From Cognatilysobacter lacus (GTDB lineage Bacteria; Pseudomonadota; Gammaproteobacteria; Xanthomonadales; Xanthomonadaceae), in contig NZ_VTRV01000006.1 in assembly GCF_008274655.1 (NCBI RefSeq), positions 1 to 40,000 on the forward strand: a DNA stretch of 40,000 nucleotides, given 5' to 3'. Below the pieces are notes generated by a model that was not told the origin of the DNA, did not search any database, and saw only the letters and a list, made by a program, of their open reading frames with translations. Numbering within the stretch: the first letter of the stretch is position 1; each line of letters opens with the position of its first letter. This document shows positions 1 to 9,328 of the stretch, piece by piece. Both the position numbers and the translations under genes were made by a program.

Positions 1-314
1 CCGCAGCTGCCGCGAATCTCGTCACGCAGTACATGGCGTCGCTGGGCGCCGGCGAGCTCGCGAAGGGCCAGGCGCTCTGGTCCACCACGCCGAACGACTC
101 CGCCGTGCTCCAGCTCTCGCGCAATACGCCTTTCGACATCGGCGTAGGCGCGCCCACCACCGACGCAGGCGGACGCGTCGCGGTGCCCGTGCAGGTCCGC
201 GGCAAGGCCGACGACGGCAGCGCGCGACACCTCATGGCGACCTACACGGTGCAGCGCAACGCATCCGGCGACTGGCAGATCATGTCCGCCATCGTGCGCG
301 ACGCGTCCCCCTGA
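1..314 (+). CDS. 3' end of a hypothetical protein (start lies outside the window)
   Basis: The frame is open from base 3 and ends in TGA at 312-314, so about 103 C-terminal residues are visible. The first in-frame ATG is at 33, but the frame continues upstream without a stop, so the true start is probably off the left edge. The visible part alternates short helical and beta-like stretches and ends in a segment reading like 'YTVQRNASGDWQIMSAIV', which looks like the last strands of a small NTF2-like or DUF4019-like fold. That is only an impression. I do not recognise the family. The next gene begins 6 bases after the stop, so the two are probably co-transcribed. Confidence 0.6.
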   Translation, partial: AAAANLVTQYMASLGAGELAKGQALWSTTPNDSAVLQLSRNTPFDIGVGAPTTDAGGRVAVPVQVRGKADDGSARHLMATYTVQRNASGDWQIMSAIVRDASP

Positions 315-320
315 CGCCGG

Positions 321-761
321 ATGGAGGCTCCTCCCACGCTCGTGCTCGATACGAACGCGTGGCTCGACCTGCTGGTGTTTCGCGACCCGTTGCTGGACGG
401 GCTTGCCGGCGCCGTCGATGACGCGACGTTGCGCCTCGCGACCGATCCGCGCGCACTCGCGGAACTCGCGCGCGTGCTGCGCTACGACGCCCTGCGGCTC
501 GACGAGGTGTGCGCTGCCGCCCACCTCGCCGAAGCCGTGCGGCTTGCCCACACGATCGACGTACCGTCGATGCAGCTGCCGCGCTGCCCCGATGCCGACG
601 ACCAGATGTTCCTGGAAATTGCCGTGGCCGCGCGGGCAACCGCACTGGTCACGCGCGACGCCGCACTGCTCGGCATGTCGCGGCGCATGGGGCGCGACTA
701 CGGCTTCGCGATCATCGAGCCTGCCGGTTGGCGGAGCGCGCTGGCGCCCGACGTCCGCTAG
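321..761 (+). CDS. PIN-domain protein, putative toxin-type ribonuclease (COG1569-like)
   Basis: This 146-residue protein has the PIN layout: an N-terminal strand ending in the acidic motif LVLDTNAWLDLL (about residues 7-18), a central Glu within LAELARVLRY, and C-terminal acidic residues in PDADDQMFLEIA and ALVTRDAALL. These Asp/Glu residues normally hold Mg2+ for RNA cleavage in VapC-like toxins. The length fits the 'putative toxin-antitoxin system toxin component, PIN family'. The start codon is 6 bases after the upstream stop. No antitoxin-like ORF (AbrB, RHH or Phd type) is beside it in the window, so it may be an orphan or a housekeeping PIN nuclease. The PIN fold is well supported; the toxin role is not shown. 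Confidence 0.85.
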   Translation: MEAPPTLVLDTNAWLDLLVFRDPLLDGLAGAVDDATLRLATDPRALAELARVLRYDALRLDEVCAAAHLAEAVRLAHTIDVPSMQLPRCPDADDQMFLEIAVAARATALVTRDAALLGMSRRMGRDYGFAIIEPAGWRSALAPDVR

Positions 762-799
762 CGCCTCGCGCGTCCGACCTCGGCGCCGCGCGTGACAGG

Positions 800-3070
800 T
801 CAGATGTCGAACCGGTACGCCAGCTTCACCAGGAACTGTTCGCTGTCACGCAACCGGAACGAATCGCGCAGCTCGTCCTCCGCACGGAACTGGCCGTCGA
901 ATTGCTCCTCGAACAGGCTGCCGCCGCGCACGTAGGCGATGTACAGGTCGGACAGCGGCGCGAGTTCGTAGCGGTACCGCACCTGGAACCCGAGGTTGTC
1001 GAGGCCGAAGTCGTCGTGGCGGCGCGCCACCGGAATCACGCGCCGGTCGGCGCCGAGGTCGTACGACCGAAGTGCCTTGGCGTCGAGACCGATCGCTTCG
1101 AGCTTGACGCGCAATTCCTGCTTGGATCCGATCAGCCAGGTGCCTGCTGCCGATACGAACACCTGGTTCGAGCGATAGGAGGCGAGCGACGCGGGGCCGC
1201 CGCCGGTGGTGCCGCGCCAAAGCAGCCATTCGGGATTGTGCTGCACCGACACCGTCAGGCCGACGTTCGCGCTGTCGCTGACGAAATAGCGCGTGCTCAG
1301 CTCGGTCGAGACGCGGCCCTGGCGCCAGTCGCCCAGGCCGTCGACCGCATAGTTGAGGTTGCCGTAAAAGCCCCAGCGCCCGCGCCGCGGCAGGTCACGC
1401 TCGTAGAAGAACGACGGACGCACGGGCATGCGCACCGCACCGTGGCCGCGGGTGACTAGGTCATCGTTGCCGCTGCTGAAGGCGGAGAACTCGGCGTATT
1501 CGGTGCCGCCGTCGCGCGTTTCGCTCGAGCGGGACACGGCGACCGCGTTGGCGATCAGGAGGCCGTGGTCGTTGCTGCGACGGGACGCGGCGGCTCGCCA
1601 CTGGTGGCTCGCATACATCGACGAAGCCGGCAGGTTGGTGAAGCGTCGTGAATATTCGTAGCGCGCGTAATTGAAGTTGTTGCGCTCGAGATAACCGAAA
1701 TCGTTGAGCTGCAGGTGGTCGCCCAGGTGGAGCAGGTAGAGCTGCTGGCGACGGCCGCCGCCAAGTTCGTCGTCCACCCTCACCTGCGCACCGGTGTCGC
1801 GGATCCCGCGGCCCGCCTGGTCGACCGTCGAGCCCACGATCGTCGAATTGACGGTGAACGCCGACGACGGCGTCCACCGGTGATCGAACTCGCCGACGGT
1901 GGCCACGCGGTCAAGGTACGGGCGGTCGACGCGCGTAACCATCGCGCCGAAGCCCTGCGAACCGATGTCGCGCGTTGCGCGCAGCGCATAGAAATCGCGA
2001 CCGACCTCATCGGCTTCCGTTGCGGCGAACACGCCATACGTCGTGCCGCCGGCGCTGCCATTGAGCTTGACCGCCGCCGTCACGTCGCCCGCGCCCTGGT
2101 TGTCGTCGCGCGCGCCGCCGACCCGCCGTGTGTAAATCAGCCGGTTCGCGGTGTTGAGCGAGCCGAACGGGACGTCGAAGAAACTCTGGTTCTCGGTGAA
2201 GAACGGGCGCTTGTCGCTGAAGAACGTTTCGACGGCGCCGAAGTTGACCACCAGCTGGTCGCTCTCGACCTGCCCGAAATCCGGGTTGAGCGTCGCCGAC
2301 AGCTGGAACTGCCCGTTCGGCTTCCAGAACACGTCCGCGCCGCCGTCCACCTTCGCGCGATGGGCGACGTTGTCGAACACGCCCACCACGAAGGGTGTGA
2401 CGGCGAGCAGCGACTGGCTGTACTTCGGCACTTCGATCGGCTGGAACGCGGAGAGGTAGCGCGCGTCGGCGTAGCTCACCGCCGGCCACGCCATGCGTTC
2501 GCCGGTGACGCCCACCACGCGATCGAGCTGCACGGTGATGCGGCGCGTGTCCGCCTGCGTCTTCTGCATCGGCGCGATGTACCAGGGCACCAGGATCTCC
2601 GCCGACCAGCCCGAGGCGTCCTCGCTGACCGCGTGGCGCCAGTTGCCGTCCCAGTCGTGATTGAACTGGTTCTCGTTGGTGATCGTGCCGTCCTCGATGC
2701 TGTCCGACAGCGACACCATGAAGTTGTAGCCGGTGCGGCCGTCGCCGTCGAAGTCGACATACAGGTTGACGCGATCGACCTGTCCGCCCTGGTCGCGCTG
2801 GCTGCGCTGGCGTCGGCGCTCGATGCCGGGCGGCTGGACGCTGTGGAACGCGACGGCGAGCCCTTCAGGCGTGGCCTTGATCCAGGCTTCGGTCGGGTAC
2901 GGCGCGGGTTCGCGCGAAAGCGGCTGGGTCAGGCGGAAATCGGTGACGTGGCGGGCATCCGCCCACTCGGCCGTGTCGATGCGGCCGTCGACCTTCACGG
3001 GGACGGCGGCTAGCGACGGAAGCGGGACGAGCAGCGCAAGCGCGAGCATTGCGCGGAACAGGGGGGGCAT
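800..3070 (-). CDS. Secreted DUF5916 protein with N-terminal CBM9-like domain
   Basis: The protein is 756 residues from the ATG at 3070. An upstream GTG at 3100 would add 10 residues ahead of the signal peptide, so the ATG is preferred. A signal peptide (about residues 1-21, hydrophobic run ALALLVPLPSLAA) is followed by a family-9 carbohydrate-binding-like domain that starts VKVDGRIDTAEW and continues with YVDFDGDGRTGYNF. The remaining ~520 residues look like the DUF5916 region, rich in alternating strands and aromatic residues and ending in an aromatic-hydrophobic terminus (LVKLAYRFDI), consistent with an outer-membrane beta-barrel. The function of DUF5916 proteins is unknown to me; a role at the outer membrane in binding or moving a polymer is a guess. 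It stands alone between the PIN and SET genes. Confidence 0.85.
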   Translation of the reverse strand: MPPLFRAMLALALLVPLPSLAAVPVKVDGRIDTAEWADARHVTDFRLTQPLSREPAPYPTEAWIKATPEGLAVAFHSVQPPGIERRRQRSQRDQGGQVDRVNLYVDFDGDGRTGYNFMVSLSDSIEDGTITNENQFNHDWDGNWRHAVSEDASGWSAEILVPWYIAPMQKTQADTRRITVQLDRVVGVTGERMAWPAVSYADARYLSAFQPIEVPKYSQSLLAVTPFVVGVFDNVAHRAKVDGGADVFWKPNGQFQLSATLNPDFGQVESDQLVVNFGAVETFFSDKRPFFTENQSFFDVPFGSLNTANRLIYTRRVGGARDDNQGAGDVTAAVKLNGSAGGTTYGVFAATEADEVGRDFYALRATRDIGSQGFGAMVTRVDRPYLDRVATVGEFDHRWTPSSAFTVNSTIVGSTVDQAGRGIRDTGAQVRVDDELGGGRRQQLYLLHLGDHLQLNDFGYLERNNFNYARYEYSRRFTNLPASSMYASHQWRAAASRRSNDHGLLIANAVAVSRSSETRDGGTEYAEFSAFSSGNDDLVTRGHGAVRMPVRPSFFYERDLPRRGRWGFYGNLNYAVDGLGDWRQGRVSTELSTRYFVSDSANVGLTVSVQHNPEWLLWRGTTGGGPASLASYRSNQVFVSAAGTWLIGSKQELRVKLEAIGLDAKALRSYDLGADRRVIPVARRHDDFGLDNLGFQVRYRYELAPLSDLYIAYVRGGSLFEEQFDGQFRAEDELRDSFRLRDSEQFLVKLAYRFDI

Positions 3071-3157
3071 GCGGTGGGTCCGGTGGGGCACGGCGCCCAC
3101 AGAGGCCGCAGCGTACGCTCGGCGCTGCGACGCGGCCGAGGGTCGTAGGTCATGGCC

Positions 3158-3176
3158 GGGGACGACGGGCGTCCCC
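3158..3176. terminator. Perfect 7-bp hairpin downstream of the SET gene
   Basis: GGGGACG at 3158-3164 pairs with CGTCCCC at 3170-3176 around a five-base loop, 18 bases beyond the SET gene stop. Neither strand has a good U-tract after the stem (the plus strand has only GTTTC). It may act as a weak or Rho-assisted terminator separating the SET and DUF5916 transcripts. Confidence 0.3.
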
Positions 3177-3193
3177 GTTTCGACCGGGCGCGA

Positions 3194-3832
3194 TCAGGCG
3201 GACCTGCGCGAGGCCTTGGTGACCGACCGGCCACGCTCGGTTGCCCGGCGCTTCGTGGCGGCACCGCTTTCGACCTTCGTCGCAGCCTTCCTTGCGAGCT
3301 TCTTCGTCGCCTTCGGCGCGGTCTTCTTTGCTGCCTTCTTCAGCGCCCTGGCGGCTGGCGCCGGCTTGCGCTTGGGCTGCAGCATCGTGCCGGTGCAGTT
3401 GCGCGAACCGCAGCGGCAGCCCCAGATCTTCTTCAGCTGCGCGGTGTGCGCCTCGCCCAGCGTGATGCCGTAGTTGTACGTGAGCTCCTCGCCCACCTTT
3501 ATCGCCTTCTTGGCTTCGATGAAGACGCGATCGCGGGAGCGGTCGTCGCCCTCGCTTTCCTCGATCAGCGAATCGCAGTTGGGCGAGCAGCTGTGGTTGA
3601 TCCACTTGGCGATGTTGCCGCGGCGGGCGCCGTCGATCACGAACTCGTCGTTGATCGTGAACAGGAACGTGTGCCCCGATTCGGCCGAGCCTTCGTCGCC
3701 GGCGTCGACATCGTCATGCGTGCGGCGCTGCCCCCGGTATTCGATGATCCGCTCGCCCTTGGCGATCGGGGCGATGGCGAACACGCCCGTGCCGTGAATG
3801 GCGGAGCGGCGGGCGACGACCTTGCTGGGCAT
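3194..3832 (-). CDS. SET-domain protein-lysine methyltransferase with H1-like tail
   Basis: The likely product is 212 residues, starting at the ATG at 3832; an in-frame extension to 3952 has no conserved look. SET signatures are present: GTGVFA (14-19), WINHSCSPNC (77-86) and ELTYNY (116-121), the S-adenosylmethionine and substrate-lysine site. A post-SET cysteine cluster (C139, C141, C146), which with C82 would bind Zn2+, follows. After residue ~152 the chain becomes Lys/Ala/Pro-rich (for example KKAAKKTAPKATKKLARKAA), resembling bacterial histone-H1-like proteins and expected to bind nucleic acid. A SET enzyme would transfer methyl groups to lysines of an unknown protein. The tail could target the enzyme to DNA or ribosomes, or be its own substrate; that is inference. 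Confidence 0.9.
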   Translation of the reverse strand: MPSKVVARRSAIHGTGVFAIAPIAKGERIIEYRGQRRTHDDVDAGDEGSAESGHTFLFTINDEFVIDGARRGNIAKWINHSCSPNCDSLIEESEGDDRSRDRVFIEAKKAIKVGEELTYNYGITLGEAHTAQLKKIWGCRCGSRNCTGTMLQPKRKPAPAARALKKAAKKTAPKATKKLARKAATKVESGAATKRRATERGRSVTKASRRSA

Positions 3833-3924
3833 GCGGTGGACCGGCTGATGGGGAGCCGCATTCTGCCGTGACCGCAGCCCGCGGTCATCCATCCACGTGA
3901 ACGCGCGCCCTCGCCGCCGCCACA

Positions 3925-3965
3925 TGGCAGGCCTGGCGGATAAATCGTACAATATCGGTCCCGAT
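3925..3965 (+). promoter_or_regulatory. Candidate suf promoter with an overlapping palindromic operator
   Basis: TACAAT at 3948-3953 is a good -10 hexamer; TGGCAG at 3925-3930 is a poor -35 at 17-bp spacing. The perfect inverted repeat ATCGG-TC-CCGAT (3954-3965) lies directly downstream, over the expected start of transcription and 26 bp before the regulator's ATG. The poor -35 and overlapping palindrome would fit control by the Rrf2 regulator encoded next, but the site does not clearly match an IscR consensus. Confidence 0.45.
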
Positions 3966-3991
3966 TAAACTCCCGGGAAAAAGGCCAGCCG

Positions 3992-4450
3992 ATGCTGCGC
4001 ATTACCCGACTCACCGATTACGCCGCCGTGGTGCTCACCGTGCTTGCCGCATCGGCCGGTGAAGTGCTCAGCGCGTCGGATATCGCCGAGCAGGCGGGGC
4101 TTGAAGCCACCACCGTCAGCAAGGTGTTGAAGCCGCTGGCGCAGGCCGGCCTGGTGGAGGGTTTCCGCGGGGCGCACGGCGGTTATCGGCTGACTCGACC
4201 CGCGGTCGACGTGAAGCTGATCGAGGTAATCGAGGCGATGGAAGGCCCGCTCGCGGTGACCGACTGCAGCGTCCACGACGGCAACTGCGGGCTCGAGTCG
4301 TCGTGCGGCATGCGTCGCAACTGGCGGCGCGTTAACGACGTGATCGTGCAGGCGCTGCAGGGCATCTCGCTGCAGGACATGCTCGATCCCGAACCTGAAC
4401 CCGATCCGCGCGCGACGCGCCGCATCGACCTGCGGCTTGCGAGCGCCTGA
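3992..4450 (+). CDS. Rrf2-family SUF Fe-S assembly transcriptional regulator
   Basis: This 152-residue protein has the Rrf2/IscR layout. An N-terminal winged helix (MLRITRLTDYAAVVL, then the recognition-helix region GLEATTVSKVLKPLAQAGLV at about 36-55, and the wing GAHGGYRL) precedes three cysteines at C92, C99 and C105. These match the position and spacing of the [2Fe-2S] ligands of IscR. It corresponds to the 'SUF system Fe-S cluster assembly regulator' that heads suf operons in many proteobacteria. An AAAAAGG ribosome binding site lies just upstream. It probably senses Fe-S status and represses its own operon; the palindrome at the promoter is a candidate site. sufB follows after 9 bases. 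Confidence 0.93.
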   Translation: MLRITRLTDYAAVVLTVLAASAGEVLSASDIAEQAGLEATTVSKVLKPLAQAGLVEGFRGAHGGYRLTRPAVDVKLIEVIEAMEGPLAVTDCSVHDGNCGLESSCGMRRNWRRVNDVIVQALQGISLQDMLDPEPEPDPRATRRIDLRLASA

Positions 4451-4459
4451 GGTAACGCC

Positions 4460-5908
<1,449 letters not shown>

Positions 5909-5934
5909 TCCCGCGCACCGGAAACTCCGCGCAG

Positions 5935-5949
5935 GCCGCGATGCGCGGC
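5935..5949. other. Hairpin in the sufB-sufC gap
   Basis: GCCGCG (5935-5940) and CGCGGC (5944-5949) form a perfect 6-bp stem with a three-base loop inside the 100-bp gap between sufB and sufC. An 8-bp direct repeat GCGCCGAC follows at about 5972-5991. There is no U-tract, so an mRNA processing or stability element is more likely than a terminator. Confidence 0.3.
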
Positions 5950-6008
5950 TCGCAGCGGCAACACATCGGGCGCGCCGACGAATGCGCCGACCCCAACGGG
6001 ACACAAGA

Positions 6009-6773
6009 ATGCTGAAGATCGAAAACCTCCACGTCCGCGTCGCCGGCAACGAGATCCTGCGCGGCCTCACGTTGGAAGTGGCTGCCGGCGAAGTGCACGC
6101 GATCATGGGCCCGAACGGCGCGGGCAAGTCGACCTTGGGCAACGTCCTGGCCGGGCGCGAGGGCTACGAGGTCACGGAGGGAACCGTCGAATTCGACGGT
6201 CACGACCTGCTCGCGCTGGCGCCGGAAGAGCGCGCCGCGAGCGGCGTCTTCCTCGCGTTCCAGTACCCCGTCGAGATCGCGGGCGTCAACAACACCTACT
6301 TCCTTCGCACGGCGCTCAACGCGCAGCGCAAGGCGCGCGGCGAGGAAGAACTGGACTCCATGCAGTTCCTCAAGCGCGTGCGCGAGAAGCTGGCGGTGCT
6401 GCACCTGAAGGACGAACTCCTGCATCGCGGCGTCAACGAAGGCTTCAGCGGCGGCGAGAAGAAGCGGAACGAGATCTTCCAGCTGGCGTTGCTCGAACCG
6501 AGGCTCGCAATCCTGGACGAGACGGACTCCGGCCTCGACATCGATGCGTTGAAAGCCGTCGCGCACGGTGTCAACGCGCTGCGTTCGCCCGATCGCGCAT
6601 TCCTGGTTATCACCCATTACCAGCGCCTGCTCGACTACATCCGGCCCGATGTCGTGCACGTGCTAGCGGAAGGCCGCATCGTCGAAACCGGCGGCCCGGA
6701 GCTGGCGCTGGAACTCGAACAGCACGGCTACGCGTGGCTCAAGGATCGCGTGGCACCCGGGGTCGATGCCTGA
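6009..6773 (+). CDS. sufC: Fe-S cluster assembly ATPase SufC
   Basis: The protein has 254 residues from ATG 6009, where MLKIENLHVRV aligns with the usual SufC start; the frame is open further upstream but is not protein-like there. Walker A is GPNGAGKST (34-42), the ABC signature is FSGGEKKRNE, and Walker B and its glutamate are LAILDETDSGLD. SufC is the soluble ABC ATPase whose nucleotide-driven dimerisation reshapes the SufB-SufD scaffold. It has no membrane segment. Its gene overlaps sufD by 8 bases, so the two are coupled. It is separated from sufB by the only sizeable gap in the operon. Confidence 0.97.
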   Translation: MLKIENLHVRVAGNEILRGLTLEVAAGEVHAIMGPNGAGKSTLGNVLAGREGYEVTEGTVEFDGHDLLALAPEERAASGVFLAFQYPVEIAGVNNTYFLRTALNAQRKARGEEELDSMQFLKRVREKLAVLHLKDELLHRGVNEGFSGGEKKRNEIFQLALLEPRLAILDETDSGLDIDALKAVAHGVNALRSPDRAFLVITHYQRLLDYIRPDVVHVLAEGRIVETGGPELALELEQHGYAWLKDRVAPGVDA

Positions 6774-8067
6774 CATGAGCGCCCTGCTCGATTCGCTCAC
6801 CGCCGCCTTCGACATGCTGCCGCAGCGCGACGCCGGCGGCCTGGGCGAATCTCGCCGCTCCTCGCTTGCCGCGGTGCGCCGCGACGGCCTGCCCGGGCCG
6901 CGCGTCGAATCATGGAAATACACGAGCCTGCGTTCGCTGGAGCGTCGCGAGTTCTCGCCCGCGACGGCACCGGGCTTGCTAGACGATGCGTGGATCGCCG
7001 GGATCCCGGCACCGCGCATCGCCTTCGTCAACGGGCGTTTCGCCGAATCGCTGAGCGACTTCGACGGACTCCCCGCTGGCGTGGACTTCGAGCCGGTCAC
7101 GGCCGTGCTCGCGCGCGGCGCTGCGATCGAAGGCGCCGCGTTCGACACCGAGGTGGAGCCTGAGGACCGACCGTTCGCACGTCTCAATGCCGCGCTGTTC
7201 AGCGACGGCGCGCTGATCCGCGCCAAGCCGGGCGTTCGCAGCCCCGACGCGCTGAACGTCGTCGTCATCGGTGCGCCTGCTGCGGGCGACGTCGCGTCCC
7301 ACCTCCGCCATCTGGTCGATCTCGGCGAGGGCGCGCGACTCGAGGTCGTCGAACACGTGGTCGGTGGCGCTCCGCATGCGAATCTCGCCACGTCGGTCGC
7401 GCACATCCGGCTGGCTGCGGGCGCGCACCTTGTGCATGCCCGCGTGCAGGACGAATCCGACGGCGCGCAGCTGTTCGCGCGCACGGATGCCGTGCTCGCG
7501 CACGATGCCGTGTATGACCGCCTCGACCTCGAGCTTGGGGCGGGCCTGTCGCGTCATGAACTGGATATCGCGCTGCCCGGCGAGCGCGCCCGCGTCCGCG
7601 CGAATGGCGTGCTGCTGGGGACCGCACGTCGCCATCTCGACACACGCATCGGCCTCGACCATGCCGGGCGCGACGGCACGTGCGAACTCACGTGGCGCGG
7701 TCTGGCCGCCGGGCGCTCGCGTGCTGCGTTCCACGGCGGGATCCTGATCCGCGAGGGCGCCGACGGCACTGCGGCTTCGCTGTCGAACAAGAACCTGCTG
7801 TTGTCCGACGCTGCCGAGATCGATTCGCAGCCGGTCCTGGTGATCCATGCGGACGAAGTGCAGGCCGCGCATGGCGCCACGGTCGGCCAGCTCGACCCGA
7901 CGGCGCTCTTCTACCTGCGTTCGCGCGGGATTCCGGCACCCGAGGCGCGCGAGTTGCTCACCGCCGCGTTCTGCCGCGAGAGCCTCACGGTGCTTGCGGA
8001 CGGCCCGACGCGCGAGCGCCTCGCGGCGCGGCTCGACGCCGCGCTGGCCAGGATCGAAGCCACATGA
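6766..8067 (+). CDS. sufD: Fe-S cluster assembly protein SufD
   Basis: This 433-residue protein starts within the end of sufC; a second ATG at 6775 is also possible. It is the SufB paralogue of the SufBC2D complex. The typical SufD segment AHGATVGQLDPTALFYLRSR near the C-terminus contains the conserved His implicated in cluster formation and is followed by GIPAPEARELLTAAFCRE. An N-terminal RVESWKYTSLR, usual for SufD, lies at about residues 44-54. SufD pairs with SufB through the beta-helix and is thought to aid iron entry. It ends in an ATGA overlap with sufS. Confidence 0.95.
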   Translation: MPDMSALLDSLTAAFDMLPQRDAGGLGESRRSSLAAVRRDGLPGPRVESWKYTSLRSLERREFSPATAPGLLDDAWIAGIPAPRIAFVNGRFAESLSDFDGLPAGVDFEPVTAVLARGAAIEGAAFDTEVEPEDRPFARLNAALFSDGALIRAKPGVRSPDALNVVVIGAPAAGDVASHLRHLVDLGEGARLEVVEHVVGGAPHANLATSVAHIRLAAGAHLVHARVQDESDGAQLFARTDAVLAHDAVYDRLDLELGAGLSRHELDIALPGERARVRANGVLLGTARRHLDTRIGLDHAGRDGTCELTWRGLAAGRSRAAFHGGILIREGADGTAASLSNKNLLLSDAAEIDSQPVLVIHADEVQAAHGATVGQLDPTALFYLRSRGIPAPEARELLTAAFCRESLTVLADGPTRERLAARLDAALARIEAT

Positions 8068-9302
8068 CCGCGATCCCGACGGCGGCCGCCATCGACTGGG
8101 CTCGCGTTCGCGCGGACTTCCCGCTGCTGCAGCGCACGGTCCACGGCAAGCCGCTCATCTATCTCGACTCGGCGAACACCGCGCAGAAGCCAGCCGCCGT
8201 CATCGACGCAGTCGACGATTTCTATCGCCTGCATAACGCCAATGTCAGCCGTGCCGTTCACACCCTTGGTGCGGAAGCGACCGAATCTTACGAAGGCGCG
8301 CGCAGGAAGCTGGCCACGTTCCTCAACGTTCGTGCCGATGAGCTCGTGCTGTGCAGCGGCACGACGTTCGCGATCAACCTCGTCGCCTACAGCTGGGCGC
8401 TGCCGCGGCTGAAGCCCGGCGACGCCATCGTGCTGACGCGCATGGAACACCACGCGAACATCGTGCCTTGGCAGATCATCGCCGAGCGCACGGGCGCCGT
8501 GATCAGGGTGGCCGAGCTCGATGATCGCGGGGACATCGACCTCGATGCGCTGTATGCGCTGCTCACGCCCGAAGTGAAGCTGCTGGGCGTCGCGCACGTT
8601 TCGAACGTGCTCGGCACCGTCAACCCGGTGCGCGACATCTGCCGCGAAGCGCGCCGCCGCGGCATCGTCACCGTCATCGATGGTTCGCAGGCCGCACCGC
8701 ATCGCGCGCTCGACGTCGCGGCCATCGGCTGCGACTTCTACGCGATCACCGGCCACAAGATGGTGGGCCCGACCGGCACCGGCGCGTTGTGGGCACGCCG
8801 CGAGCACCTGCAGTCGATGCCGCCGTTCCTGGGCGGCGGCGAGATGATCCGCGAGGTCAGCTTCGCAGGCACCGTGTACAACGATCCGCCGCACCGCTTC
8901 GAGGCCGGCACGCCGAATATCGCCGGGTTCGTGGGCCTGGGCGCCGCGGTCGACTACCTGTCGTCGGTCGGCATGGCGGCGATCGAGGCGCGCGAGAAGG
9001 AGTTGCTTGCACATGCAACGGAAGCGCTGTCGTCGATCGATGGCGTCCGCATCCTCGGCCGCGCGCGCGAGAAAGCCGCGGTGGTCAGCTTCGTCGTCGA
9101 CGGCGCACATGCGCATGACCTCGCGACGCTGCTCGACCTCGAAGGCGTCGCGGTCCGCTCGGGCCAGCACTGCGCACATCCGCTGATGCGGGCGTTCGGC
9201 GTGGCCGCCACCTGCCGTGCGTCGTTCGCCTTCTACAACACCCACGCCGAGATCGACACCTTCGCCGCAGCGCTGGTGAAGGTCCGTCGCCTGCTCGGCT
9301 GA
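8064..9302 (+). CDS. sufS: Cysteine desulfurase SufS (group II)
   Basis: The product is 412 residues from ATG 8064, overlapping the sufD stop by four bases. It is a class-V PLP aminotransferase. The PLP lysine is K232 in AITGHKMVGPTGTG, and the persulfide cysteine is C370 in VRSGQHCAHPLM, the short-loop form typical of SufS rather than IscS. It removes sulfur from L-cysteine, giving alanine and an enzyme-bound persulfide for SufB. Group II enzymes usually need SufE or SufU to accept the persulfide; neither is encoded in the visible operon, so an acceptor must be encoded elsewhere or be unusual. Confidence 0.96.
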   Translation: MTAIPTAAAIDWARVRADFPLLQRTVHGKPLIYLDSANTAQKPAAVIDAVDDFYRLHNANVSRAVHTLGAEATESYEGARRKLATFLNVRADELVLCSGTTFAINLVAYSWALPRLKPGDAIVLTRMEHHANIVPWQIIAERTGAVIRVAELDDRGDIDLDALYALLTPEVKLLGVAHVSNVLGTVNPVRDICREARRRGIVTVIDGSQAAPHRALDVAAIGCDFYAITGHKMVGPTGTGALWARREHLQSMPPFLGGGEMIREVSFAGTVYNDPPHRFEAGTPNIAGFVGLGAAVDYLSSVGMAAIEAREKELLAHATEALSSIDGVRILGRAREKAAVVSFVVDGAHAHDLATLLDLEGVAVRSGQHCAHPLMRAFGVAATCRASFAFYNTHAEIDTFAAALVKVRRLLG

Positions 9303-9328
9303 CGCCAAGTTCACCCACGGACCGAACC

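Noticed and set aside
1715-3013. Long plus-strand open frame (432 codons) opposite the DUF5916 gene
   Set aside because: It lies antisense to a well-supported gene, is Arg/Val/Ala-rich without domains, and is a typical shadow frame in GC-rich DNA.
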